Source of the DNA: Sphingobium sp. V4
Lineage (GTDB): Bacteria; Pseudomonadota; Alphaproteobacteria; Sphingomonadales; Sphingomonadaceae
Direction: 5' to 3'
NCBI RefSeq assembly: GCF_029590555.1
Contig: NZ_CP081002.1
Span: 552,501 to 616,500 of the forward strand
Length of the DNA stretch: 64,000 bases
Part shown: positions 18,032-26,763 of the stretch, in pieces
How positions within the stretch are numbered: the stretch's first letter is position 1
Layout of the letters: each line of letters starts with the position of its first letter
Made by a program: the position numbers and the translations under genes
Notes under the pieces: model-generated
Database searches by the model: none
What the model was told of the DNA's origin: nothing
Seen by the model: the letters and a program-made list of their open reading frames with translations, nothing else

Positions 18032-18206
18032 TTTCTTTTCCTCCCTCATATGATGGCCGCAAGGCGCAGGGGAGGAAGCGCCGGACCAGCCTTTGCCGGT
18101 TCCGGTGGGGCGATGCCGTGCATCGACCTGCCATGCCATCCTCTTGCCCGACCCACGGCCGTCCATCTTTTCCGCCCGCAGCGGAGAGGTCTTCGCCTCC
18201 CCACTA

Positions 18207-18234
18207 TTCATAACGATCGTTAGTATTTTGTCAA
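18207..18234 (-). promoter_or_regulatory. promoter with palindromic operator, TonB receptor-ALDH-DoxX operon
   Basis: Read on the minus strand: -35 TTGACA (18234-18229), 16-base spacer, -10 TATGAA (18212-18207). The perfect 12-base palindrome TAACGATCGTTA (18211-18222) overlaps the spacer and -10, so a bound dimer would block polymerase. The -35 box overlaps the stop codon of the dioxygenase gene. The same arrangement recurs at 19735-19762 and 24541-24568. Confidence 0.75.
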
Positions 18235-19706
18235 GCGGGTTGGCGCGCCTTTGCCGCCGCCAATTGCGCTGCAGAAACCCAGGCGCCATGAACCTGCGCC
18301 CGCATCGGCAGCGGCATCGGCACGCGGGCGACCGGCCCCGCGGCGATCGCGCCGGCATCCACGACCCAGAGTTCGGACTGGAAGTCCACCAGCCCCGTCT
18401 GCCTGTCCACCACCGTCAGCAGCCAGCCTTCATGATCGGCCTGCGCCGAGGGGACATGGACCGGCTCGCTGATCGCCATGCCCGGCTCCAGCCCCATCAT
18501 GTCGATCCGGCCATTGCCCGGTTCGATCCGCAGCAGCGCATTGAACGCAGCCCCGACCGGCCCGCCCGGCAGCGGTGGTCCACCCTGCGGATTCATCGAC
18601 AGATACCAGGCCACACGATAGGGTCGCCCCTGGTCGGCGTCGCGCAGGCGCGGCATGTCGCCCGGCGGCCCGAGCAGTCTTTCCTCATAAGCTTCGCCCG
18701 GCTTCGCCATGTCAAAGGTCCAGCGAGTCAGCCCGCCGCCTATGTCGCGCTGGTCTCGCTGGATACCGCCCGCCTCGCGCATGAAGCCGAAGGCATTGGT
18801 GTCCGACAGGCAGAGATCGAGATGGAGCAGGTCGCCTTCCTCATAAGCGTTGACCAGATGGAAGGCCGAAATGCCCGGTCGTCCCTTGAACCAGCGCATC
18901 TCCTCCACCTTGCCGTATCGCGGCATGATGCCGACCCAGCTGTCCAGATCCTGCCGGTGCGCCCAATGCGCCCCGCCGGCCTCGAGCCGATCCAGATCGG
19001 CCGTGGTCGGGAAGATCGGGAAGATCGCGTAGTTTTCGGTGATCGCGAAGTCATGGATAGTCGAGCAATAGGGCTGATCGAACCATTGCTCGCGCACCAG
19101 ATTGCCGTCGCGATCGGCGATGGCATAGGCGATCTTCGTCGAACAAAGGCCGTCCGCCTCATAGCCGAAGAAGAACATCTCCCCCGTGACCGGATCAACG
19201 CGGGGGTGCGCGGTGAAGGTCTGCGAGGTGAAGGCGCCATGATAATCCCAGCGGCCGATCGTCTCCAGCGTGTCGGGATCGACCTCATAGCCAAGCCCGT
19301 CCTCCTTTGTCATGAACAGCCGCCCGCCATGCCAGACCGGCGTGGTATTGGCGACGGTGCGGTCCCGCCCCACGACGCTCGGATCGTCGGTGAAAGGGTT
19401 GCGATATTGGCCGAACAAGGCGCGCCGCGCCTCCCTCTCCAGGGCATAGCGTTCGGTTTCGACATAGCGGATCGCATAATCGACCGTGCCGCCTCGAATG
19501 GTGAATTTGGCGACCATGCCGTCGCCCGACAGGACGATGTCGTCTTTGAACATCGGGGGGTGCGCAGGATCGGGCACCGCGCGAAAGAAGGCGCCCTCGA
19601 TCTCGGCGGGGATGACGCCGACGACATCCAGGTTACGCGCTGACCATTCGATGCCGACGGGCGTGTTTAGGCCGGTAAAATGGATCGTTTCGGGAAAGAC
19701 TCGCAC
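18231..19706 (-). CDS. lignostilbene-alpha,beta-dioxygenase-type carotenoid cleavage oxygenase
   Basis: 491 residues, single beta-propeller oxygenase. The four iron ligands are visible: His167 (AHPRVD), His218 (TIHDF), His283 (AFHLVN) and His473 (VHGAW). Tyr101 (YRNPFTDD) and Lys134 (TKEDG) coincide with the residues that bind the 4-hydroxyl of the stilbene in lignostilbene dioxygenase, and even the numbering agrees. That favours a 4-hydroxystilbene-type substrate cleaved to two aromatic aldehydes rather than a carotenoid. The LSD position of Phe59 is changed here (VLSGDG), which may shift specificity. It has its own promoter at 19735-19762. Confidence 0.87.
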   Translation of the reverse strand: MRVFPETIHFTGLNTPVGIEWSARNLDVVGVIPAEIEGAFFRAVPDPAHPPMFKDDIVLSGDGMVAKFTIRGGTVDYAIRYVETERYALEREARRALFGQYRNPFTDDPSVVGRDRTVANTTPVWHGGRLFMTKEDGLGYEVDPDTLETIGRWDYHGAFTSQTFTAHPRVDPVTGEMFFFGYEADGLCSTKIAYAIADRDGNLVREQWFDQPYCSTIHDFAITENYAIFPIFPTTADLDRLEAGGAHWAHRQDLDSWVGIMPRYGKVEEMRWFKGRPGISAFHLVNAYEEGDLLHLDLCLSDTNAFGFMREAGGIQRDQRDIGGGLTRWTFDMAKPGEAYEERLLGPPGDMPRLRDADQGRPYRVAWYLSMNPQGGPPLPGGPVGAAFNALLRIEPGNGRIDMMGLEPGMAISEPVHVPSAQADHEGWLLTVVDRQTGLVDFQSELWVVDAGAIAAGPVARVPMPLPMRAQVHGAWVSAAQLAAAKARQPA

Positions 19707-19734
19707 GTTGATCTGCTCCTCGTCCTGCGATCAA

Positions 19735-19762
19735 ATGATAACGATCGTTATTATTATTGCAA
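19735..19762 (-). promoter_or_regulatory. promoter with palindromic operator, lignostilbene dioxygenase gene
   Basis: On the minus strand: -35 TTGCAA (19762-19757), 16-base spacer, -10 TATCAT (19740-19735), 29 bases before the start codon. A perfect 14-base palindrome ATAACGATCGTTAT occupies 19738-19751. Spacing and placement are identical to the sites at 18207 and 24541. Confidence 0.75.
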
Positions 19763-19776
19763 GCCGGCGCAACGGC

Positions 19777-21396
19777 TCACAACTGTCCACTTCGCTGTCT
19801 GATTCCGCGCAGCACATGGTCCGCGCCCTTGTCGCCGATCATGATCGCGGTCGCATTGGTGTTGCCAGCGGGCAGGCTGGGCATGACCGATGCGTCGGCG
19901 ACCCACAACCCATCGACGCCAATGACCGCCAGATCGGGATCGACCACCGCCTGGGCATCATCGACCCGACCCATCCTTGCCGTGCCGACCGGATGATAGA
20001 GCGGAATCGACGCCATCTGCACATAGGCGCGCAACTGCTCCGGATCGGTCAGCGCCTTGCCGGGGCGCAGTTCGCTCCTGATATGCGCTGCGATCGGCGC
20101 CTCGCTCAGGATCGACCGGGCAATGCCGATGCCCTCGACGATCTGGTCGATATCATCCTCGCTGCCCAGTTGCCGATGTTCGATTTTCGGCGCGTCGGAC
20201 GGGTCTGCCGACGCAAGGCTGATGCGCCCTCGATGGCTGGGCCGCATCAGCCCGACCAGGGTCGAGACGGACGGGTTCCGGCGCAGCATCAACCGCCCCT
20301 TCTCGTCAAAGTCGAAGGCGAAGGCGGCGAAGCTGATCTGGAGGTTGGGCGCGGGCAAATCCGGCCGGCTCTTCACGAACGCCTGCGCATGACCGATCGC
20401 CGTGGTCAGCGCGCCCCGCCGCGCGAGCGCGTAGCGCAGCAACTGCCACGCGCCGCGCAGCCCCCGCGCGTCGTTGTTCAGTGTCCGCACATCGACGTCA
20501 TTGACGACATGGGTACCGACATGGTCCTGCAAGTTCCCGCCCACGCCCGGCAGGTCGCGCACCACCTCTATGCCATGGTCGCGCAGATGATCGGCCGGGC
20601 CGATGCCCGACAGCATCAGCAGGCGGGGCGTGTTCATCGCGCCGGCACTCAGCACCACGCCATGGCGTGCGCGCAATTCCTTCTCGACGCCGTCCTGCCG
20701 ATAGAGGATGCCGACAACGCGATCCCGCTCGATCAGCAGGCGCAGCAACTGGGCCTCCAAGAGGATCCTGGGCGCGTTGCCGCCGCGCCGATCGTGCAGA
20801 TAACCCCGCGCCGCCGAACAGCGCTCGCCGCCCCGCTGCGACACCTGGACATAATCGACGCCCTCGGCCTTCTCCCCATTCAGGTCCGACGACCGCGATA
20901 TGCCCGCCGCCTGTGCCGCCGCGATCCACTGGTCGGTGATCGGATAGCGCGCGCGCCCTTCGGACACGGCGATCGGCCCCCCGACGCCGCGCCAGGCATC
21001 CGCACCGCGTTCATTATCCTCCAGCCGGCGGAAATAGGGCAGGACGGATTGATAGTCCCATCCCTCCGCGCCCAGTTGCGCCCATTCGTCATAATCCCAC
21101 CGATGGCCGCGGATGAACATCATGCCGTTCAGGGCGCTGCCGCCGCCCAGCATCCTGCCCGCCGGCCAGATGTCGGCCCGGCCGCCCAGCGACGGGTCCG
21201 GTTCGACCTGATAGCACCAATCATAGGTCGGGTTCTGGACGATCGCGCTGGTCAGAGCCGGGATGCGCGACCGTATATGCCGGTCGCTCTTGCCCGCCTC
21301 GACCAGGGTGACGGCAAGCCCCGCCTCGGCCAGCCGCCCGGTCATGGCGCAGCCGGCCGATCCGCCGCCCACGACGATGATGTCACTTTCTTCCAT
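19777..21396 (-). CDS. GMC-family FAD oxidoreductase (choline/alcohol dehydrogenase type)
   Basis: 539 residues. The FAD motif is GGGSAG (10-15), with WPAGRMLGGGSALNGM (GMC signature 1), SAGAMNTPRLLMLSGIG (signature 2) and the active-site His in YHPVGTARMG near the C-terminus, then NTNATAIMIGDKGAD. GMC enzymes oxidise primary alcohols. HpvZ, which oxidises hydroxypropiovanillone in SYK-6, is also a GMC enzyme, so this gene could supply that step missing from the lig island 9 kb away. Its operon mates (quinohemoprotein dehydrogenase, NmrA protein) suggest a different alcohol in the stilbene-type regulon. Both are inferences. Confidence 0.87.
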   Translation of the reverse strand: MEESDIIVVGGGSAGCAMTGRLAEAGLAVTLVEAGKSDRHIRSRIPALTSAIVQNPTYDWCYQVEPDPSLGGRADIWPAGRMLGGGSALNGMMFIRGHRWDYDEWAQLGAEGWDYQSVLPYFRRLEDNERGADAWRGVGGPIAVSEGRARYPITDQWIAAAQAAGISRSSDLNGEKAEGVDYVQVSQRGGERCSAARGYLHDRRGGNAPRILLEAQLLRLLIERDRVVGILYRQDGVEKELRARHGVVLSAGAMNTPRLLMLSGIGPADHLRDHGIEVVRDLPGVGGNLQDHVGTHVVNDVDVRTLNNDARGLRGAWQLLRYALARRGALTTAIGHAQAFVKSRPDLPAPNLQISFAAFAFDFDEKGRLMLRRNPSVSTLVGLMRPSHRGRISLASADPSDAPKIEHRQLGSEDDIDQIVEGIGIARSILSEAPIAAHIRSELRPGKALTDPEQLRAYVQMASIPLYHPVGTARMGRVDDAQAVVDPDLAVIGVDGLWVADASVMPSLPAGNTNATAIMIGDKGADHVLRGIRQRSGQL

Positions 21397-21404
21397 GGTC
21401 GTTC

Positions 21405-23588
21405 CTAGAAACTGGACATGATGGCGGCGCTGGGCGCGTCGAGCGGCTGGCCCGCCGCCTGCATCTTCACCTCGCGCGCGTGAAGCCTGCCCTGCTCGTC
21501 GATCAGCCAGGCATGGATCGCATCCACATCCTCGCCGCTGAGCAGATCGTCCCAGCGGGGCATCCCGCCCGGTAGCAGCAGCCCATCGTGCACGATCGCT
21601 CCGAACATCTCATGCGTTGCCGGCTGCATCCGCCGCAGGTCCGGCGCGGTGGATCGTAACTGGTTGCTGTGGCAGATCGCACAATTCTGGAAGAACATCG
21701 CCTGCCCCTGCATGATCGTAGCCCGCGTCACGCCCGGTTTCTGCGCTGGCGGCGCAGCCGCGACCTCTACGGGCGGCAAGGGCTGCGGCTTCTCGACCGC
21801 CCCTCCGTCTAGCCTGAACACCAGGATGCGGTTGGCATTGCCGTAGCGGTAGGCGGCCGAATAGCGCGGCACATAGCCCCAGCCGCCACCGCCAAAGCCC
21901 GTTGCGACCGCAACATATTGCACGCCCTTCACGCGATAGGTCATGGGCGCGGCCATGATCGAGCTACCGGTGTCGATCTCCTTCAACAGCGCGCCGCTGT
22001 CCGCATCCCGCACCATCAGCTTGCCCCCGATCGTACCGTGGAAAATCAGGCCCGATGCGGTAGACAGCACGCCCATCCGGTCCTGCCAGCCTTCGGTCGC
22101 GACCGACCAGCGCGCCTTTCCGGTCAGCGGATCGATCGCGCGCAGTTCGGACACGTAGGACTTGTCCTTCACCCACCGCATTTCCGGCAGCTTTTCCACC
22201 TGCTCTCGGATCGCGGGCGGCAGCGTCGGCAACACGCTCTGCAATTGCGGGGTGAAGATCAGGGTCGTCTGGACATTCAATGCCTTGGGCCGCCGCGCCT
22301 GCGCCGGCGTGCCCGGCGGCACCGTGAACATCAGGTTCCCCATGTCCAGCACATGGGCATAATAGCTTTTCCGCTCGGCATCATAAGCCGCAGGATACCA
22401 GTTGCGCGCGCCCGCCGACGCCGGGAAGATGATGCGCGGCCCGTTCCAGTAATCGACCCGCTGGGGCGTCATATGCGGCACGCCCGTCTCGCTGAAACCC
22501 TTGGCCCAGTTTGTCCGCACCAGCGCATTGACGCGCAGCGGCTTGCCGGTCTCGCGATCCAGCACGAACAGATAGCCGTTCTTGGGGGAATGGAGGATCA
22601 CCGGCCGAACCTCGCCGTCTACCTCCATCTGCGTCAGCACCATCGGTTGGGTGGCCGTGAAGTCCCAACTGTCGCCAGGCGTTTCCTGATAATGCCACTT
22701 TACCGCTCCGCTCTTCGCGTCCAGCGCGACGATGGAGGAGAGATAGAGATTGGTGCCGCCCTTGGGCGAGCGCGTCGCAATCGAGTAGGGGCCGCCATTG
22801 CCGACACCGATATAGACGGTATCGAACGCAGGATCATAATTGATCGCGTCCCACACGGTGCCGCCGCCGCCAATGTCCCAGCGACTCCTGGTATCCCAGG
22901 TCTTGAGCGCCGCGTCGAGCGCCTTGTCCTCCTGCGGCCCCTGCGCGGGATCATGCGGCACGGTGTAGAAGCGCCAGGCCTGTCCCCCATCCGCGATGCG
23001 ATAGGCGGTCACATAGCCGCGCGCGTCATATTCCGCGCCGGCATTGCCGATGATGACGAGGTCGCCCGCCACTTCGGGCGCGCCGGTGCTGGTGTAGCCC
23101 CGGCCATGGTCGACCACCGTGTCAGCTTTCCAAAGACGTTTGCCGGTCTTCGCGTCGAGCGCGTAGAGCATCCCGTCGAGCGCACCGACCATCACCTTGC
23201 CCTGCGCGACAGCGACGCCGCGATTGGCCTGGTCGCAGCAGGCGGAGCGATTGGCCTGCATGTCGACCTCCGGCTCGAAGGTCCAGAGCGGCTTGCCGGT
23301 CGCCGCGTCGAGCGCATAAACCCGGCCCAGATTGCCGCTGGTGTACATGATCCCATCGACCACCACCGGCGTCGCTTCCTGCACGCGGTTGGTATTGAGG
23401 TCATAGGACCAGGCAAGACCCAGCCGCGTAACATTGCCCTTGTCGATGTCGGTCAGGCGCGAGTGGTGGCTGCCCCAGACATCGCCGCCGGTGTAGGGCC
23501 AGTCGTCGCCCGCGCCCGCATCGCCGCCGCCGCGCGCGCAACCCGCCAGCGCCAGCAACCCGGCGATCACCAGAAACACCCTTCTCAC
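21405..23588 (-). CDS. quinohemoprotein (PQQ plus cytochrome c) alcohol dehydrogenase, predicted lipoprotein
   Basis: About 727 residues from a GTG start that overlaps the upstream stop (GTGA). The N-terminus has a lipobox, LLALAGC, so it is probably anchored rather than soluble in the periplasm. The eight-bladed PQQ propeller has the vicinal disulphide CC in SACCDQANRG and repeated WSYD/WTFE/LWKAD blade motifs. The C-terminus (about 640-727) is a cytochrome c domain with haem site CAICHS and probable axial Met in GGMPRW. Type II enzymes of this kind oxidise alcohols in the periplasm and pass electrons to the respiratory chain. The PQQ synthesis genes are not here. Confidence 0.87.
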   Translation of the reverse strand: MRRVFLVIAGLLALAGCARGGGDAGAGDDWPYTGGDVWGSHHSRLTDIDKGNVTRLGLAWSYDLNTNRVQEATPVVVDGIMYTSGNLGRVYALDAATGKPLWTFEPEVDMQANRSACCDQANRGVAVAQGKVMVGALDGMLYALDAKTGKRLWKADTVVDHGRGYTSTGAPEVAGDLVIIGNAGAEYDARGYVTAYRIADGGQAWRFYTVPHDPAQGPQEDKALDAALKTWDTRSRWDIGGGGTVWDAINYDPAFDTVYIGVGNGGPYSIATRSPKGGTNLYLSSIVALDAKSGAVKWHYQETPGDSWDFTATQPMVLTQMEVDGEVRPVILHSPKNGYLFVLDRETGKPLRVNALVRTNWAKGFSETGVPHMTPQRVDYWNGPRIIFPASAGARNWYPAAYDAERKSYYAHVLDMGNLMFTVPPGTPAQARRPKALNVQTTLIFTPQLQSVLPTLPPAIREQVEKLPEMRWVKDKSYVSELRAIDPLTGKARWSVATEGWQDRMGVLSTASGLIFHGTIGGKLMVRDADSGALLKEIDTGSSIMAAPMTYRVKGVQYVAVATGFGGGGWGYVPRYSAAYRYGNANRILVFRLDGGAVEKPQPLPPVEVAAAPPAQKPGVTRATIMQGQAMFFQNCAICHSNQLRSTAPDLRRMQPATHEMFGAIVHDGLLLPGGMPRWDDLLSGEDVDAIHAWLIDEQGRLHAREVKMQAAGQPLDAPSAAIMSSF

Positions 23589-24499
23589 AGTGGCCAGCTT
23601 CCCTTGTGCGCCAGCATCACCTCGCGCAGGGTCTTGGGCTTGCGGCCGGTGATCCGTTCGACCCAGTCGGTCCTTTCCGCGAAATAGCCTTCGCGGATCG
23701 CCTGACCGAACGTCACCATGTCGTCGCTGGACCATGGAATAGGACCATCCGGCACGATGTCGGACGCATGGCGGGGGGCGCCCAGCGCATCGAAATAGGC
23801 GAACATCGCTTCATCATCGACCTGGCTGACGACGATCGGCTTTCCGGCGATCTCGCTGGCCATCGCCATCGCCTGCGGAATGGTGATGAGTTCGGGGCCG
23901 GTCAGCACATAGGCCTGGTTTTCATGGCCCGGCTGCGTCAGCACGCCCACGGCGGTCGCGACGCAATCGGCGCGGCTGACGAAGGCGACCGGACCGTCAC
24001 CGCAATTGTCGGGCTTGCGCCCAGCCATCAGCGCGGGGATGGTCATCGGGCCGGCGATCGCCTCGGCATATTGGCTGTCGCGCAAATGCGTCCAGGACGT
24101 GCCGGAGCCTTCGATGATCTCCTCGGTCGCGCGATGATCGTGCTTCACGATGGCAGGATTGCACGGCTGATCGGCGGCGATGATCGAGGTATAGACGATA
24201 TGCCGCACGCCTGCCGCGACCGCCGCTTCCACGGCGTTGCGGTGCTGGCCGACGCGGGTTCCAACGCGCGCTGTGCTGATGAGAAGCATTTTCTGCCCCC
24301 CCTCCATGGCACCGGGCAGGCTTGATGGATCGTCGAAATCGGCAAAGCGCACATCCGCCCCGCGCGCTGCAAGATCAGCCAGCCGGGCAGGCGTGCGCGT
24401 CAGCAGGATCACCTCATGTGGGGCGATGCGATCCAGCAGCAATTCCGCCGCCGCACGCCCGAATGCACCCGAAGCACCTGAAATGATGATCTTCCCCAT
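23585..24499 (-). CDS. NmrA-like NAD(P)-binding protein
   Basis: About 304 residues. The start MGKII was chosen because GAGAGG precedes it; an upstream ATG at 24517 is possible. The N-terminus has the Rossmann motif GASGAFGRAAAELL, followed by LLTRTPARL and the extended-SDR/NmrA pattern (YTSIIAADQ, HLRDSQYAEAI, VLTGPE), without the Tyr-x3-Lys pair of classical SDRs. Such proteins are redox sensors or quinone and aryl-ether reductases of the isoflavone-reductase type. It is first in the operon with the quinohemoprotein dehydrogenase and GMC genes, 42 bases from their promoter. Enzyme versus regulator is undecided. Confidence 0.75.
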   Translation of the reverse strand: MGKIIISGASGAFGRAAAELLLDRIAPHEVILLTRTPARLADLAARGADVRFADFDDPSSLPGAMEGGQKMLLISTARVGTRVGQHRNAVEAAVAAGVRHIVYTSIIAADQPCNPAIVKHDHRATEEIIEGSGTSWTHLRDSQYAEAIAGPMTIPALMAGRKPDNCGDGPVAFVSRADCVATAVGVLTQPGHENQAYVLTGPELITIPQAMAMASEIAGKPIVVSQVDDEAMFAYFDALGAPRHASDIVPDGPIPWSSDDMVTFGQAIREGYFAERTDWVERITGRKPKTLREVMLAHKGSWPL

Positions 24500-24537
24500 C
24501 CATCCTCTCGCTTGCATGATCTGCTCTCTTGTTGCAG

Positions 24538-24568
24538 ACAATCGTAACGATTGTTATTATTACGTCAA
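24538..24568 (-). promoter_or_regulatory. promoter with palindromic operator, NmrA-PQQ dehydrogenase-GMC operon
   Basis: On the minus strand: -35 TTGACG (24568-24563), 16-base spacer, -10 TACGAT (24546-24541). TAACGATTGTTA (24545-24556) differs by one base from the operators at 18211 and 19739, and a second phase gives ACAATCG-TAA-CGATTGT (24538-24554) with perfect 7-base arms. It lies between divergent genes, so it may also influence the SnoaL-like gene at 24596. Confidence 0.72.
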
Positions 24569-24595
24569 GAGACGCAAACAAGGAGAGCGACCATC

Positions 24596-25093
24596 ATGCC
24601 ATCCCTTCCGATCGAGGACCGGATCGCGCTGCAAGACCTGATCGCCGCCTATAGCTGGGCGCTGGACACCGGCGACGTCGAGGCGCTCGTCGCCTGCTTC
24701 ACTCCCGATGCGCGCATGGTGGAGGAAGTGTTCGACGACCCCGACATATGGGAAGGGCATGAGGGAATTCGCGGAATCGCCGAACATTATCGCAATGCCC
24801 CCGGCTTCCCCGGCCGCCAGCATCATGTCACACAGACCCAGTATAAGCCGCAGGACGACGGCAGCTGCGCCATGCGCTCCTTCGCCTTCGTGACGGAATG
24901 CGAAGGCGAACCGCCCTATCTGCTGCGCTTTGCCGGATGGTATGACGATCATGCGGTCAAAAACGCGGACGGCCAATGGCGCTTCCAGCGTCGAACGGTC
25001 AGGCTATGGGATGGCGAGGTGCTGAAAAACTTCCCCGGTCGCGGACAATGGGTGCCGCGAAAGCGGCCGGATTCGCTCATCATCCAACGTTGA
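24596..25093 (+). CDS. SnoaL-like / NTF2-fold protein
   Basis: 165 residues. ATG at 24596 follows AAGGAGAG at about 9 bases. The N-terminus LPIEDRIALQDLIAAYSWALDTGDVEALVACFTPDA is the typical opening of SnoaL-like NTF2-fold proteins, with the conserved D..A/F..D/A pattern, and the C-terminus carries GQWRFQRRTVRLW. The fold hosts small isomerases, dehydratases and accessory hydroxylase subunits. Sharing a promoter region with the dehydrogenase operon suggests a step on the same aromatic substrate. The catalytic role is not known. Confidence 0.8.
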   Translation: MPSLPIEDRIALQDLIAAYSWALDTGDVEALVACFTPDARMVEEVFDDPDIWEGHEGIRGIAEHYRNAPGFPGRQHHVTQTQYKPQDDGSCAMRSFAFVTECEGEPPYLLRFAGWYDDHAVKNADGQWRFQRRTVRLWDGEVLKNFPGRGQWVPRKRPDSLIIQR

Positions 25094-25132
25094 CCGGTTG
25101 CCTAAATCGCCGCTCCGATATACTCGGACAAT

Positions 25133-25999
25133 ATGGGGCAGCAGACTTTCATCGCCGTCGACTGGGGCACGACCAATCGCCGCGCCTATCGGATCGAGAA
25201 TGGCGTGGTTGTGGAGACCGAGCGGGATTCGCTGGGGGTGACCGCGGTGCCGTCCGGAGGCTTTGAAGCGGAGGTCATTCGGCTGCGTGGCCGTCATGGC
25301 GGCGCGCCCGTCCTGCTCGCGGGGATGGTCGGTTCCAATCGGGGCTGGGTCGACGCGGGCTATGTACCGACGCCCGCGACGCTGGACTCATTGGCCGCCG
25401 CTGTCGTGAAACCAATGGAGGACGTGCTCATCATCCCCGGCGTCCGGCATGTGGCGGAAGGGCGCGGCGACGTGATGCGGGGCGAGGAGGTTCAGCTGCT
25501 CGGCGCGCTCGCCGCCGGTCTGGCCCCCGCTGACGCTCTGCTCTGCCAGCCCGGCACCCATTGCAAATGGGCCTGGATGGAGGACGGAGCCCTGTCCGCC
25601 TTCGTCACCGCGATGACCGGCGAGATGTTCGCGCTGCTCAAGAATCATGCCCTGATCGGCCAGGAAATGACCGGCGAGGTCACGCCTGGCGACGCTTTTG
25701 TCGAAGGCGTCCGGGAAGCGGCGCGCGGCGACCTGCTCGCGTCACTGTTCGGCGTGCGCCCCGCCAGCCTGCTCGGCCTTCGCGATCGCGCGGATGCAGC
25801 CGCCTTCGTCAGTGGATTACTGATCGGCGCAGACTGCGCCGCACATGCCGGCACGGGCGAAGTCCACCTGCTCGCCGATCCGGCGCTCGGCGCCCTTTAT
25901 GGCCGGGCCATCACCGAGCTGGGCGGCACGCCGCTGCCGGTCGACAGCCATGCGGCCTTCGTCGCCGGCGCGACCCGCCTTTGGGAGTATCTGTCATGA
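25133..25999 (+). CDS. dgoK: 2-dehydro-3-deoxygalactonokinase
   Basis: 288 residues. The ASKHA-type opening FIAVDWGTTNRRAYRI, GMVGSNRGW, PGVRHVAEGRGDVMRGEEVQLLG and QPGTHCKWAWM are characteristic of DgoK. It phosphorylates 2-keto-3-deoxygalactonate with ATP in the De Ley-Doudoroff galactose pathway. Its stop overlaps the dgoA start by 4 bases, so the two are coupled. The dehydratase and galactose dehydrogenase of the pathway are not in the window. Confidence 0.92.
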   Translation: MGQQTFIAVDWGTTNRRAYRIENGVVVETERDSLGVTAVPSGGFEAEVIRLRGRHGGAPVLLAGMVGSNRGWVDAGYVPTPATLDSLAAAVVKPMEDVLIIPGVRHVAEGRGDVMRGEEVQLLGALAAGLAPADALLCQPGTHCKWAWMEDGALSAFVTAMTGEMFALLKNHALIGQEMTGEVTPGDAFVEGVREAARGDLLASLFGVRPASLLGLRDRADAAAFVSGLLIGADCAAHAGTGEVHLLADPALGALYGRAITELGGTPLPVDSHAAFVAGATRLWEYLS

Positions 26000-26628
26000 G
26001 TCTCGATTTCGCCACCGCCTTCGCCCGCTGCCCCCTGGTCGCGATCCTGCGCGGCGTCCGCCCCGACGAGGTCGAGGCGATCGGCGACGAACTGGTCGCG
26101 GCCGGCTTCACGCTGATCGAAGTGCCGATGAACTCGCCCGATCCGCTCGACAGCATCGGCCGGCTCGCGCGCCGTTTCGGCGGGCAGGCACTGGTCGGCG
26201 CAGGCACAGTGCTGACGACCGTGCAGGTCGGGCAGGTGCAGGACGTGGGCGGACAACTCGTGATTTCCCCCAACAGCGATGTCGCCGTCATCGCCGCGAC
26301 CGTCCGGGCAGGCATGATCTCCATGCCAGGCTATTTCACCCCGACCGAAGGGTTCGCCGCGGTCCAGGCGGGCGCCACAGCCCTCAAACTCTTTCCCGCC
26401 GAAGCCGCCAGCCCCTCCGTTCTCAAGGCACAACGCGCCGTCCTGCCCAAGGCGCTGCCGATGCTGGTCGTGGGCGGGATCAACCCCGGCAATATGCGGC
26501 CTTGGACCGAAGCGGGCGCAAATGGATTCGGTCTTGGTTCCGCCCTCTACAAACCCGGCGCCACCGCCCAGCAGGTCGGGGAAGCAGCGCGAGCCTTCAT
26601 AACTGGCTGGAAAGACTTGCACGACTGA
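25996..26628 (+). CDS. dgoA: 2-dehydro-3-deoxy-6-phosphogalactonate aldolase
   Basis: 210 residues, KDPG/KDPGal class I aldolase fold. Glu42 (LIEVPMNSP) and the Schiff-base Lys131 (ALKLFPAE) are present, as are VGAGTVL and GGINPGNM. The enzyme splits 2-keto-3-deoxy-6-phosphogalactonate into pyruvate and glyceraldehyde 3-phosphate, the step after DgoK. EVPMNSP rather than the EVT of the KDPG enzyme favours DgoA, and the partner kinase gene confirms it. Confidence 0.92.
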   Translation: MSLDFATAFARCPLVAILRGVRPDEVEAIGDELVAAGFTLIEVPMNSPDPLDSIGRLARRFGGQALVGAGTVLTTVQVGQVQDVGGQLVISPNSDVAVIAATVRAGMISMPGYFTPTEGFAAVQAGATALKLFPAEAASPSVLKAQRAVLPKALPMLVVGGINPGNMRPWTEAGANGFGLGSALYKPGATAQQVGEAARAFITGWKDLHD

Positions 26629-26763
26629 GAAGGCCCCGGTCTTCATGACAGCGCCGCGTCTTTTTCGTGAAGCGGTCCGACCCTGAACTTTCATCGCCCT
26701 GCCGCTTTAGTTTCGCGGTCATGACCTATTGCCGCGCTAGGCGCTTCGGCGGGGGTCTTGATC

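Noticed and set aside
15644..18358. Longer start for the TonB receptor, about 109 residues upstream
   Set aside because: The added part is Arg-rich with no signal peptide and crosses the palindromic promoter. The ATG at 18031 has an excellent ribosome site and signal peptide.
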